DNA from: Phycisphaerales bacterium | GTDB taxonomy: Bacteria; Planctomycetota; Phycisphaerae; UBA1845; Fen-1342 | Reading direction: 5' to 3' | DNA length: 64,000 bases | Assembly (NCBI GenBank): GCA_016710275.1 | Contig: JADJXS010000001.1 | Coordinates: 2,108,001 to 2,172,000, forward strand | Part shown: one piece after another, positions 1-8,033 of the stretch | Layout of the letters: every line of letters starts with the position of its first letter | How positions within the stretch are numbered: the first letter of the stretch is position 1 | The notes under the pieces: model-generated | What the model was told of the DNA's origin: nothing | What the model saw: only the letters and a program-made list of their open reading frames with translations | Database searches by the model: none | Translations under genes and position numbers: made by a program

Positions 1-1
1 T

Positions 2-1828
2 TTGAACCAGCAGAGCGGTACCGGCGGCCGCACCACCGGCACGGGAACAGGCGCGACGGACGCACTTTCGCAGGTCATGGTCATGTGGCAGACCGAGCAG
101 ACCGGCGAACGCTCGCCGGAGACGCTGCGGGCCTTGCGCAGCGACATCGTCACCATCGCCGATCTGCGGACGAATTCGCTGGTCGTGATGGCGCCGCCCC
201 CGGCCATGCCGCTGATGGAGTCGCTGATCCGCGCGATCGACGTTCCCCCCGATTCCCAGCAGATCCGCGTCTTCACGCTGCGCAACTCCGATGCGGAGGA
301 AATGGTCGCCACGCTGCAGGGCATCTTCACCGCCACGCAGGGCGCCACGCGACAGACCGGTACGCGCACCGGCGGAACCGGCGCCGCGGGGGACGTGATC
401 TCGAACACGGAACGCAATCTGGTGCTCGAGGGCGTCGGGGCCGCGGGCGGGCGCGAACAGCTCTCCTTCACCACCGACCGCCGCACCAACTCGGTTGTTG
501 TCGCCGGGACGCGCGGCTACCTGGAACTGGCTGAGCAGCTGATCTACGACCTGGACACCAAGGAGATCCCCGATCGCAAGACGATCGTCTTCTCCCCGCA
601 GAACAACACCGCCGAGAGCGTCGCCGCTTCGGTGAGCGAATGGAGTGAGGGCGAAAAGACGCGGCTGGAGTCGCTCGGCGATGGCCAGATCTCGGCACAG
701 CGGCTCGGTGAACGCGAGGTGCTGGCCATCCCCAACGAGGATTCCAACACCGTGATTCTCAGCTACAGCCCGCGCTTCGAGGACAATGTCTTCAGCGTTC
801 TGCGCGAGCTGGACCAGGCGCCGCCACAGGTGATGATCCAGGTGCTGATCCTGGAAGTCACGATGAACAACTCGATGGAACTGGGCGTCGAAATGGCCGC
901 CCAGGACCTGCAGTTCACCAAGGCCGGCCCGGGCGACACCACCAGCTTCGATTTCGTCGGCGGCACGGACATCGGCGCGGCCGGCGCGGGACTGGGCGGG
1001 TTCACCTTCACCATCTCCGGCAACGACTTCAACTTCCTCCTGCACGCGCTGCAGACCGAGGGTTCGCTCAAGGTGCTCAGCCGGCCGCAGGTGACCGCGA
1101 TGGACAAGCAGGAGGCGATCTTCAAAGTCACGCAGGACGTGCCCTATGTGAACAGCACCAGCACGACCACCGGCGGACAGATCACGACGTCCGTCGGGCG
1201 GCAGGACGTCGGCATCGAACTGACCGTCACCCCGCAGATCAACTCCGACGGCTACGTTCGCATGGAGATTCAGCAGATCGTCAGCGACCTGACCAACTCC
1301 ACCGTGGACGTCGGTCCCGGCGTTCGCGCTCCGATCTTCTTCAAGCGCGAAACGCAGACGGTCGTTTCGGTCAAGAACAACGAGACGATCGTTCTGGGCG
1401 GCATGATCCAGTCGCGCGAGCAGATTACCGACACCAAGGTGCCGCTGATCGGCGACATCCCGTTCCTGGGCACCCTCTTCCGCTTCTCCCAGAATTCCAA
1501 CGAGCGAACCGAACTGCTGATCGTGCTGACGCCCACGATCATCCGCACTGTCGAGGACTTCCGCGCGATCTCCATCGAGATCCGCGACGAAACCGGCGGC
1601 ATTCCGCAGGATGTGCTCAGCAGCCCGCTGCTCAAGAGCCTGCGCATCGGCGATCCGGACGCGCCGATCGACGGTGAGGCGCCGGCCGAACCGATGGAGC
1701 TGGAGCAGCCGGCGCCGGAAGAGCCCGGCGAATACGGCCCTTCGCGCAATGCCGCACCGCGCCGTGAGAAGGAGTCCGACGACGGCGGGTATGGCGCGCC
1801 GGTCACGCTGCGCGGAGCCAAGAAATGA
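2..1828 (+). CDS. gspD: Type II secretion system secretin (GspD-like), 5' end missing
   Basis: Outer-membrane secretin that forms the exit channel of a type II (or related) secretion system. The reading frame is already open at the window edge, so the first TTG is probably internal and the signal peptide lies outside. At least two N-domain repeats are visible (about residues 40-80 and 90-190), then a further one at about 195-275. The secretin core follows at about 285-520: a KVLSRPQVTAMD segment, then ETIVLGGMI and the hallmark VPLIGDIPFLGTLFR. A Pro/Glu-rich tail of about 80 residues follows. Gly/Thr-rich low-complexity stretches occur at the start and near residue 120. Its stop overlaps the start of the next lipoprotein gene by 4 nt (ATGA), so the two are probably co-translated. 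The family is clear; assignment to type II rather than another secretin system rests on similarity and lipoprotein context only. Confidence 0.9.
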   Translation: MNQQSGTGGRTTGTGTGATDALSQVMVMWQTEQTGERSPETLRALRSDIVTIADLRTNSLVVMAPPPAMPLMESLIRAIDVPPDSQQIRVFTLRNSDAEEMVATLQGIFTATQGATRQTGTRTGGTGAAGDVISNTERNLVLEGVGAAGGREQLSFTTDRRTNSVVVAGTRGYLELAEQLIYDLDTKEIPDRKTIVFSPQNNTAESVAASVSEWSEGEKTRLESLGDGQISAQRLGEREVLAIPNEDSNTVILSYSPRFEDNVFSVLRELDQAPPQVMIQVLILEVTMNNSMELGVEMAAQDLQFTKAGPGDTTSFDFVGGTDIGAAGAGLGGFTFTISGNDFNFLLHALQTEGSLKVLSRPQVTAMDKQEAIFKVTQDVPYVNSTSTTTGGQITTSVGRQDVGIELTVTPQINSDGYVRMEIQQIVSDLTNSTVDVGPGVRAPIFFKRETQTVVSVKNNETIVLGGMIQSREQITDTKVPLIGDIPFLGTLFRFSQNSNERTELLIVLTPTIIRTVEDFRAISIEIRDETGGIPQDVLSSPLLKSLRIGDPDAPIDGEAPAEPMELEQPAPEEPGEYGPSRNAAPRREKESDDGGYGAPVTLRGAKK

Positions 1829-2574
1829 CCCGTCCTCCATTCGCACGGATCACCCGTCGCGGCGCAGGGGCACGCCTTGCCGATTCCGCAGCGCGCAGCA
1901 CGCGCGCCGCCCTGGGTTCGATCGGCCTCTGCCTGACCGTCGCGATGCTGGCTTCAATGGCGGGCGGCTGCGCGGAAGCTCCCAAGGACCCCTATGCCGG
2001 CGTCGGGCGTCCGCCGTCGATGGCCGTCTCGCCGCCCGCGTATATCGATGTGATGGCGGTCCCGGTGCGCGACGACGTCGTCAGCGTGCAGTGCTTCTGG
2101 AGCGCGCTGCCGTGGATTCAGGAATCCGCCACCGGCAAGACCGTCGGTTTTCGCGTCCTGACCTATTTTGTGTCGCGGGATACGGAAAAGGGCGCCTTCG
2201 TCTCCAATCCGGTTGTGTTGTCCATGTCGCGGATCGGCATGGATGAACAGGGCAACTTCATCCGCGAACCGCTCCACGAGTGGACGCTCGACCAGGTCGC
2301 GGCCACCGGCTTCCGCGTGCGGAAGCGCGCCGTGGGCGGCTATTACTACGGGTTCGTGGTGCGCTGGCCGCCGAACGTGGACCCCTCGGGCAAGCGCATC
2401 GAAGTGCAGATCGGCTATCGTCGCTCCGATGGCGTCCTGGTTCAATCAACGCCGCGCGGTTTCGACGTGCCGATGCCCGCCGTGCAGCGGCCGCGCGGAG
2501 TCAAGGCCACGACGTCGACAAGCTCGTCGCCGCCCTCGAACCGCCCGACCGCCGTCACGGCAACCGAGCGGTAA
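1825..2574 (+). CDS. Predicted lipoprotein coupled to the secretin gene
   Basis: A 249-residue protein of unknown function. It has a long basic N-terminus, a hydrophobic segment (about residues 30-47) and a lipobox-like MAGGC, so it is predicted to be a lipoprotein. The rest is one globular region rich in aromatic residues and beta-type patterning, ending in a Ser/Thr/Pro-rich tail. The ATG overlaps the secretin stop codon (ATGA), which suggests translational coupling and a role beside the secretin, for example as a pilotin or accessory factor. That role is inferred from position; I recognise no family. Confidence 0.75.
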   Translation: MTRPPFARITRRGAGARLADSAARSTRAALGSIGLCLTVAMLASMAGGCAEAPKDPYAGVGRPPSMAVSPPAYIDVMAVPVRDDVVSVQCFWSALPWIQESATGKTVGFRVLTYFVSRDTEKGAFVSNPVVLSMSRIGMDEQGNFIREPLHEWTLDQVAATGFRVRKRAVGGYYYGFVVRWPPNVDPSGKRIEVQIGYRRSDGVLVQSTPRGFDVPMPAVQRPRGVKATTSTSSSPPSNRPTAVTATER

Positions 2575-2584
2575 TGGCCTGGTC

Positions 2585-2643
2585 TGTTCGCGCCGCTGTC
2601 GGGCGTTCTTCAAAGTGGGGTGTGTTCGGGCCGCTGTCGGGCG
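2585..2643. repeat. Two 21-bp direct repeats, period 38
   Basis: Two copies of a 21-bp sequence starting TGTTCG and ending GTCGGGCG lie at 2585-2605 and 2623-2643, identical at 20 of 21 positions. They sit in the gap before the mreD-like gene. Function unknown. Confidence 0.5.
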
Positions 2644-2741
2644 AATTTCGACGCGCGGCGCCGCTTGGCCGGCCCGAACGCGCCCTTTTCAACTCTGACT
2701 GCACCGCCCGGCGCCATCGCGCGACCCGCCGTTGCATCGAC

Positions 2742-2747
2742 TACACT
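2742..2747 (+). promoter_or_regulatory. -10-like hexamer TACACT just before mreD-like gene
   Basis: TACACT ends 9 nt before the ATG at 2757 and no Shine-Dalgarno sequence is present. A transcript starting 7 nt downstream of the hexamer would carry almost no leader. No convincing -35 is seen. It belongs to a window-wide pattern of -10 elements abutting start codons. Confidence 0.4.
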
Positions 2748-2756
2748 GTCCTCCGC

Positions 2757-3281
2757 ATGCCCTGGCGCGCATTCTTCTCCGTCCTGCTGATCGTGTTCGT
2801 GCTGCAGACCGCGGCAGCGCGGCAGCTCGGCATCGAATCGCTCGATCTGCTGCTCGCCTATGCCCTCTTCTGCGCACTGGCTCTGCCCACGGGCGAAGCG
2901 CGCGTCGCCGCGATGATCGTCGGCCTGGCGCAGGACCTGGGCAGCGGCGGGTTCGCCGGTTCGGCCGCGCCGATCGGGGCCTCTGCCTTCTGCTTCGGCG
3001 TCTCGGGCCTGCTGGTGACGTGGTTGCGCGAGCGGCTCAACACGCAGATCGGGTGGGTGCGGCTGCTGGTCGCGTTTCTCGCGGCCGTGCCGGGCCAATT
3101 GCTGCTGGCGGGCTACACGCACTGGTGGCTGTCCGCCTGGCGCATGCCCGCCGGGCAGACCTTCCTTCATGTGACCACGGTGTCCATGCTGGCGGCGCTG
3201 CTCGCCGTCGGCCTGACGAACCTGCCTCTGTTCCTGAAGTGGGATCGTCGCCGTCGTGGCCGGGCGCGCCCGCGCTGGTGA
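2757..3281 (+). CDS. mreD: MreD-like rod-shape membrane protein
   Basis: A 174-residue, very hydrophobic protein with about five predicted membrane spans and a basic C-terminal tail. Size, topology and the Gly/Asp-containing loop near residue 60 (GLAQDLGSGG) resemble MreD, the inner-membrane partner of MreB/MreC in lateral wall synthesis. The family is poorly conserved. The usual mreB and mreC neighbours are absent: upstream is a secretion lipoprotein and downstream the convergent acyP. The ATG at 2757 is chosen because the open frame upstream overlaps the previous gene and because a -10 hexamer sits just before it. It could be another small multi-pass protein. Confidence 0.55.
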   Translation: MPWRAFFSVLLIVFVLQTAAARQLGIESLDLLLAYALFCALALPTGEARVAAMIVGLAQDLGSGGFAGSAAPIGASAFCFGVSGLLVTWLRERLNTQIGWVRLLVAFLAAVPGQLLLAGYTHWWLSAWRMPAGQTFLHVTTVSMLAALLAVGLTNLPLFLKWDRRRRGRARPRW

Positions 3282-3289
3282 TGTGCCCG

Positions 3290-3610
3290 TCAGTACCGGA
3301 TGTCAAAACCGACCTCGCCTGATTGCGGCGGCAGATCGGAAACCTCGCAATGGCGGATATTGGACGCCATTTCGCGCCGAATCGCGTCCAACAGCGCCGA
3401 AACGCGCGAATCGCGCCCCTGCGCCTCCATCGTCACCGCGCCGTCCGCGTCATTTCGAACCCATCCGGTGACGCTTTGCGACTGCCGGGCCAGCGAGCGG
3501 ACCGTCGCCCGAAAGCCGACCCCCTGTACGCGCCCGGAAAATCGCACGCGCACGCGGCGCAGGGCGTCCATCGGTGCGGCATCGTGAATCGGGGTGTGAG
3601 AATCGGGCAT
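3290..3610 (-). CDS. acyP: Acylphosphatase
   Basis: A small enzyme (106 residues) hydrolysing acyl phosphates. The family signature GRVQGVGFRATV is present near residues 27-38, with the catalytic Arg in GFR, and GWVRNDADGAV near residue 50 supplies the catalytic Asn. An N-terminal extension of about 14 residues precedes the usual start, so MDALRRV could be the true one. The stop of the upstream lipoprotein gene overlaps this ATG (TGATG), so it is the last gene of a gltX-lipoprotein-acyP operon. It converges with the mreD-like gene 8 bp away. Confidence 0.88.
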   Translation of the reverse strand: MPDSHTPIHDAAPMDALRRVRVRFSGRVQGVGFRATVRSLARQSQSVTGWVRNDADGAVTMEAQGRDSRVSALLDAIRREMASNIRHCEVSDLPPQSGEVGFDIRY

Positions 3611-3972
3611 CACTTGCGCCGCAATGTGACCGAGCGCTGCTGCGAATCCGTGATGCGCAGCTCCCCGAACATCACGGACGCGCTGTAGCGCCGCTGGCCG
3701 CCCGCCTGCGGCCGCAACAGCACCTGGAACCCGTTGAATTCATATTCGCCGGATTCGTCGGCGGTTCTGCCGTCGACCGTGATCGTCGCGGAATAGCTGC
3801 GGTCGCGCGAAAAACTCGCGTGGTCAATGGCAAAGACCTCGCGATTCGGACTGGCCCGCACCATCCGCCACTGGCCGTTGATGCTGACGCCGCAGCCGCC
3901 GGCGGTGCAGAGCAGCGCCAGCAGCGGCCACAGCCGGCTGATACGGAGGACCGTTCGGCGATTCGGCAACAT
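3610..3972 (-). CDS. Small predicted lipoprotein
   Basis: A 120-residue protein with a basic start, a hydrophobic stretch and a lipobox ending AGGC (about residue 27). The mature part is Arg-rich and beta-patterned, with no family I recognise. It has a Shine-Dalgarno AGGAG about 10 nt upstream, lies 12 bp after gltX on the same strand and overlaps acyP, so it is probably in the same transcript. Confidence 0.65.
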   Translation of the reverse strand: MLPNRRTVLRISRLWPLLALLCTAGGCGVSINGQWRMVRASPNREVFAIDHASFSRDRSYSATITVDGRTADESGEYEFNGFQVLLRPQAGGQRRYSASVMFGELRITDSQQRSVTLRRK

Positions 3973-3984
3973 GGGCGGACGCTC

Positions 3985-5658
3985 CTACGCACGCAGGGTG
4001 CGAACTGTGCCGCGGATGCGCGCCAGGCTGCGTTCGCGGCCGAGCAGCTCCAGTGACTCGAACAGCGGAGGGCTGACGGTCGTCCCCGTGACCGCCACGC
4101 GCACGGGCTGGGCCACGTCGCCGAGCTTGAGCCCGCGCGCCTCCGCAAAACTCCGCACCTGCGCGTCAATGGCCGCAGCCGTCCATTCGGGAAGAGCGGC
4201 CAGCCGCTCCGTCAGCTCCTCAAGCGTCCGCAGGCCGGCCCGCTCATTCCTGAGCAGCACCTTGTCGCGCGCCGCCGGATCGATCGGCAAGCCGTCATCC
4301 GCGGCGAAGAGCGCCCGGCATTTGATCTCGATGTCGCGCAGCACCCGGATGCCCGGGCACATGTCGATCAACCGGTCGAGCATCGCATCCGGCTGCGTCG
4401 CCAGCGGGCTGTCGCCGTGCAGCGAGAGATAGTCGCGCAGCAGGCCGCGCTTGGTCGGCGTGTCGAGAGCCGCCAGCGCGGTCGTGTTGAAGTTCAGCAG
4501 CTTGGCGCGGTCGAAGCGCGCGTTCGTCCGGCCGACGCGCTCCAGCGAGAAGAGCGCGCACATCTCCTCCATGCTCATCTTCTCGCGATCCTCCCCCGGC
4601 GACCATCCGAGCAGTGCGATGAAATTCAGCAGCACCGAGGGCACGTAGCCGCTGGCGCGAAAATCGTGAATCTGGATTTCCGGCGGCTGCACCCCCAGCG
4701 CCGCCGCCGCCCGATCGAGCGTCGCCGCATCGAGTTGCACGTCGCCGCGCAGCCATGACGCGAACGCCTCCGGCGCAGCCCCCGCGGCCGCTCGGAGCGC
4801 CTCCTCGCTCGAGGTCGCGGCGGCGATCGCGGCCTTCGCGGCGCTGCGCACCGCGGCGTCCTTCTCGCGCTTGCTCATCTTCGACCCGTCCATGTTGAGA
4901 ATGACGGGCAGATGTGCATAAACCGGGGTGCGGAAGCCGAGCGATTCCTGCAGGCCGAGATGGTTGGGCGTGTTCATCAGGTGCTCCTGCCCGCGGAGCA
5001 CGTGCGTCACCAGCATGTCCTCGTCATCCACGACGACGGCGAAGTGATAAGTCGGCCAGCCGTCATTCTTCAGAATGACGAAGTCATCCACCTCGCTGGC
5101 GGCAATGCGCACGCCGCCCTCCCCGCACAGCAGGTCATTCACCACGAAATCGCGATCGGGCATGCGGAATCGCACCACCACGGGTCGGCCTTCCGACCGG
5201 GCGCGCTGCGCGTCGGCCTCGCCGGGAAAATTCGCCGCCCGCGGGTAGCGGAAGCGGCGCTTCGCTGACTCTGCCGCCTTTCGCATCGCGTCCAGTTCCT
5301 CGCGCGTGTCAAAGGCGTAATAGGCCTTGCCGCTGTCCAGCAGCCGCTGCGCATGCGCGCGATAGACACTCAGCCGCCGGCTCTGGTGATACTCGCCCGC
5401 CGGCCCGCCGACGCCCGGCCCCTCGTCCCAGTTCAGCCCCAGCCAGCGCATGTCCTCGATCAGCTTCTCGTCGGCGCGATCAATGTTGCGGGCCTGGTCG
5501 GTGTCCTCAATCCGCAGGATGAACCGGCCGCCCAGCCGCCGCGCGAGCAGATAGTTGAACAAGGCCGTCCGCGCACCGCCGATGTGCAGGTAGCCCGTCG
5601 GCGACGGGGCGAAGCGCGTGCGAACGATCATCGAGTCAGGGGAGGCAGGTTCCGGCAT
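3985..5658 (-). CDS. gltX: Glutamyl-tRNA synthetase with an Ala-rich insertion
   Basis: Charges tRNA-Glu. The class I signatures are present: FAPSPTGYLHIGG (HIGH motif, about residues 16-28) and GSKMSKR (about 258-264). At 557 residues it is some 70-80 longer than usual GltX. The excess lies directly after KMSKR: an Ala-rich segment of about 60 residues separates it from the conserved ASGYVPSVLLNFIALLGWS. The C-terminal anticodon-binding region appears complete. The start at 5658 is supported by CATAAT ending 9 nt upstream without a Shine-Dalgarno site; the Met ten codons later is the alternative. First gene of a three-gene operon. Confidence 0.97.
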   Translation of the reverse strand: MPEPASPDSMIVRTRFAPSPTGYLHIGGARTALFNYLLARRLGGRFILRIEDTDQARNIDRADEKLIEDMRWLGLNWDEGPGVGGPAGEYHQSRRLSVYRAHAQRLLDSGKAYYAFDTREELDAMRKAAESAKRRFRYPRAANFPGEADAQRARSEGRPVVVRFRMPDRDFVVNDLLCGEGGVRIAASEVDDFVILKNDGWPTYHFAVVVDDEDMLVTHVLRGQEHLMNTPNHLGLQESLGFRTPVYAHLPVILNMDGSKMSKREKDAAVRSAAKAAIAAATSSEEALRAAAGAAPEAFASWLRGDVQLDAATLDRAAAALGVQPPEIQIHDFRASGYVPSVLLNFIALLGWSPGEDREKMSMEEMCALFSLERVGRTNARFDRAKLLNFNTTALAALDTPTKRGLLRDYLSLHGDSPLATQPDAMLDRLIDMCPGIRVLRDIEIKCRALFAADDGLPIDPAARDKVLLRNERAGLRTLEELTERLAALPEWTAAAIDAQVRSFAEARGLKLGDVAQPVRVAVTGTTVSPPLFESLELLGRERSLARIRGTVRTLRA

Positions 5659-5667
5659 GGCGGCGGA

Positions 5668-5673
5668 TTATGG
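5668..5673 (-). promoter_or_regulatory. -10-like hexamer CATAAT just before gltX
   Basis: Read on the minus strand, CATAAT lies 9 nt upstream of the gltX ATG with no ribosome-binding site between. A weak TTTCTC lies 18 nt further up. It fits the near-leaderless pattern seen for other first genes here. Confidence 0.4.
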
Positions 5674-5740
5674 CGGATTCAGCGCGGCCGAGAAAGTGCT
5701 TTATCGGCGAGGGAGTTCACGGTCCGACCGGCCGCGATTT

Positions 5741-5834
5741 GGCGCACCCTGCCGCCAATCAGCGCGCCGTGTCTCCCATCAACGCAGAGTGTCGCCCATT
5801 GGCGCGACGTATCGCGAACTGGCGCATTCCGTCG
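5741..5834. repeat. Degenerate ~20-21 bp tandem repeat
   Basis: About four and a half diverged units built around GCGC...GTGTCGCCCATTGG occupy most of the gap between gltX and the next minus-strand lipoprotein gene. Conserved blocks (CGC at the start, CCCAT or a relative near the end) recur every 20-21 bp. No coding role is apparent. Confidence 0.45.
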
Positions 5835-5849
5835 TGTAGCAGCGCGGGA

Positions 5850-6395
5850 TCAGTCGGAGTTCGGCCCGGAGTCGCGCCGCGCCAATCCCGGCGGCGGCGT
5901 CAGCGCTTCGCACGGGTCGGCCCGCGTCGCGTCGTGGTCATACCCCAGCAACTGGCGGCTGATCCGGCCGTCGCTCTCCATCAGCGTCCACGGCGGCGTC
6001 ACGATCAGGCTGACCGGGTAGGCGGCGATGTTGAGCCAATGGCGGCCGTAGCTCCACGGCGCGGCGACGATGTCCTCCCAGCCGAGGGCGTACTGCTCGC
6101 GCGCGGAGATGGCCTCGACACCGCGATCCTCGAAGGGATCCTCGAAGTGCAGCGGGAAGTGCGAAACCCGGCCGTCGGCGGCGCGCGTCACCAGCGCCGG
6201 CCAGTCGCGGGCGCGGGGCGCGGCCGGAGCGCCACCGCCGCGCAGCTCGGTCTCCGTCGGGGACTCCCACGAGGCGTAGACCGACGGGCCGTCCTCGCGC
6301 CATTGATTTTCGACCTGCGAGCAGCCGGCCAAAGCGGCCGCGAGGCAGGTCGCGACGCCGAGCCGAATCACGTTGTCGAGCATGTCGGGCCTCAT
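5850..6395 (-). CDS. Predicted lipoprotein downstream of guaB
   Basis: A 181-residue protein with an N-terminal hydrophobic segment and lipobox LAGC (about residue 25). The mature part is acidic at first and rich in Trp/Pro/Tyr, with the segment YGRHWLNIAAYPVSLIVTPP in the middle. I recognise no family. The ATG overlaps the guaB stop (ATGA), so it is translated with guaB. The longer in-frame extension upstream only repeats guaB sequence in another frame and is rejected. Confidence 0.72.
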   Translation of the reverse strand: MRPDMLDNVIRLGVATCLAAALAGCSQVENQWREDGPSVYASWESPTETELRGGGAPAAPRARDWPALVTRAADGRVSHFPLHFEDPFEDRGVEAISAREQYALGWEDIVAAPWSYGRHWLNIAAYPVSLIVTPPWTLMESDGRISRQLLGYDHDATRADPCEALTPPPGLARRDSGPNSD

Positions 6396-7867
6396 TCCTC
6401 GGCGGTGTAATCCACCGCGTAGTTGGTCGGTTCCTTCGTGATGGCGATGTCGTGCGGATGCGACTCCACGACGCCCGCGCCGGTGACGCGGACGAAGCGC
6501 GTTCGCGTGCGCAGGTCGTCGATGCTGGCCGCGCCGACATAGCCCATGCCCTGGCGCAGCCCGCCAACCATCTGGAAGACGTACTCCGAAAGCGGTCCGC
6601 GGTAGGGCACGCGCCCCTCGACGCCCTCGGGCACCAGTTTTCTCGGCTGATCCGCCGACTGGCCGTAGCGCTCCGCGCTGCCCGCCTGCATCGCCCCGAG
6701 CGATCCCATCCCCCGATATTCCTTGTATCGACGGCCGCGCCACAGCACGAGCTGTCCCGGAGACTCATCCAGCCCCGCGAACAGCGAGCCCATCATCACG
6801 CTGCTGGCGCCGGCGGCCAGCGCCTTGACGACGTCGCCGCTGAGCCGGACGCCGCCATCCGCGATGACCGGAACCGGCGACACGCTGACGGCGTTCATCA
6901 CCGCGGTGATCTGCGGCATTCCCGCGCCGGAGACGACCCGCGTCGTGCAGATCGAGCCGGGGCCGATGCCGACCTTGATCGCGTCCGCGCCGGCGTCGGC
7001 CAGGTCGGCGGCGCCGCGCGCCGTGGCGACGTTCCCGGCGATGACCTGTACGTTCCCCGATTTCTTGAGTTTGGCGCAAGTCTCGATGACGGCGTCGGAA
7101 TGGCCGTGGGCGCTGTCGATCACCAGCACGTCGCAATCGGCGGCGATGAGCTGCGCAGCGCGGTCATAATCGTGAGCACCGATTGCCGCGCCGACGCGCA
7201 GCCGGCCGCGGTTGTCCTTGCAGCGCTGCGGATACTCGCGGGCGCGGTCGATGTCCCGCATGGTGATCAGCCCGGCCAGGCGTCCGTAGCGATCCACGAG
7301 CAGCAGCTTTTCCACGCGGGCCAGCTTGAGGATCTTTTCGGCGGCGTCGAGCGTCGTGTCCGGCGCCGCGGTCACCAGCCCCTCGCGCGTCATCACATCC
7401 GCGATGCGGCCCTCGGAATTCTCGCAGAATTTCAGGTCGCGGCGCGTCAGGATGCCCGTGAGCATCGCGTCTTCGGTCGTGATCGGAATGCCGCTGACGT
7501 TGTGCAGCCGCATGACGTGCCGGGCGCGCTCGACCGTGTCATTCGGCCGCAGCGTCACCGGGTCCAGGATGACGCCGCTCTCGGAGCGCTTCACCTTCCG
7601 CACTTCGCGGGCCTGCGCGTCGGGCGGGAGGTTGCGGTGAATGATGCCGATGCCGCCTTCCTGCGCCAGCGCGATCGCGAGGCTGCTTTCGGTCACCGTG
7701 TCCATCGGGGCGCTGAGCAGCGGGATGTTGATGCGGATGTCGCGCGTGAGCTGCGTCGAGATGTCGACGTCGCGCGGGTGGACGGATGCGCGGTCCGGCA
7801 CCAGCAGCACGTCGTCAAAGGTCAGTGCTTCGCCGAGGATGCGATCAAAAGGGGAGCCGTCCGCCAT
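6392..7867 (-). CDS. guaB: Inosine-5'-monophosphate dehydrogenase
   Basis: Catalyses the NAD-dependent oxidation of IMP to XMP, the committed step of GMP synthesis. At 491 residues it is the normal bacterial length. The N-terminal barrel half has LTFDDVLLVP, two CBS domains lie at about 95-210, and the catalytic loop GPGSICTTRVVSG carries the active-site Cys (about residue 307). Further conserved stretches are VIADGGVRLSGDVVKALAAG and GSLGAM. The start is supported by a consensus-like promoter whose predicted transcription start is the A of the ATG. It is divergent from ffh and coupled to the downstream lipoprotein gene. Confidence 0.97.
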   Translation of the reverse strand: MADGSPFDRILGEALTFDDVLLVPDRASVHPRDVDISTQLTRDIRINIPLLSAPMDTVTESSLAIALAQEGGIGIIHRNLPPDAQAREVRKVKRSESGVILDPVTLRPNDTVERARHVMRLHNVSGIPITTEDAMLTGILTRRDLKFCENSEGRIADVMTREGLVTAAPDTTLDAAEKILKLARVEKLLLVDRYGRLAGLITMRDIDRAREYPQRCKDNRGRLRVGAAIGAHDYDRAAQLIAADCDVLVIDSAHGHSDAVIETCAKLKKSGNVQVIAGNVATARGAADLADAGADAIKVGIGPGSICTTRVVSGAGMPQITAVMNAVSVSPVPVIADGGVRLSGDVVKALAAGASSVMMGSLFAGLDESPGQLVLWRGRRYKEYRGMGSLGAMQAGSAERYGQSADQPRKLVPEGVEGRVPYRGPLSEYVFQMVGGLRQGMGYVGAASIDDLRTRTRFVRVTGAGVVESHPHDIAITKEPTNYAVDYTAEE

Positions 7868-7873
7868 GTCGCG

Positions 7874-7901
7874 ATGATAGGGGTCGCCGCCGCCGCGTCA
7901 A
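7874..7901 (-). promoter_or_regulatory. Sigma-70-type promoter of guaB (predicted leaderless)
   Basis: On the minus strand TTGACG (7901-7896), a 16-nt spacer and TATCAT (7879-7874) give a 5/6 plus 5/6 match to the consensus. Only 6 nt separate the -10 from the guaB ATG, so the standard start point 7 nt after the -10 is the A of the start codon. No Shine-Dalgarno sequence could fit. This is the best-supported leaderless promoter in the window. Confidence 0.7.
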
Positions 7902-8018
7902 GCGCGGATGGTCCCGGGCCGCAGCCGCACGGCTGGTCTCATGCGACGGGCGGCGAACGGCGTTGGTTTCAGGCGTCGTCGCACCCGGCTGCGGCGTGCC
8001 GCCGGCGAAAGGCTCGGG

Positions 8019-8024
8019 TACACT
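8019..8024 (+). promoter_or_regulatory. -10-like hexamer TACACT just before ffh
   Basis: TACACT ends 9 nt before the ffh ATG at 8034, the same hexamer and spacing as at the mreD-like gene. There is no -35 and no clear Shine-Dalgarno sequence. Confidence 0.4.
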
Positions 8025-8033
8025 GGCGGGTCT

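Noticed and set aside
5700..5707. GCCGATAA on the minus strand as a sigma-28 -10 box
   Set aside because: No TAAA-type -35 at the right distance and no flagellar gene follows.
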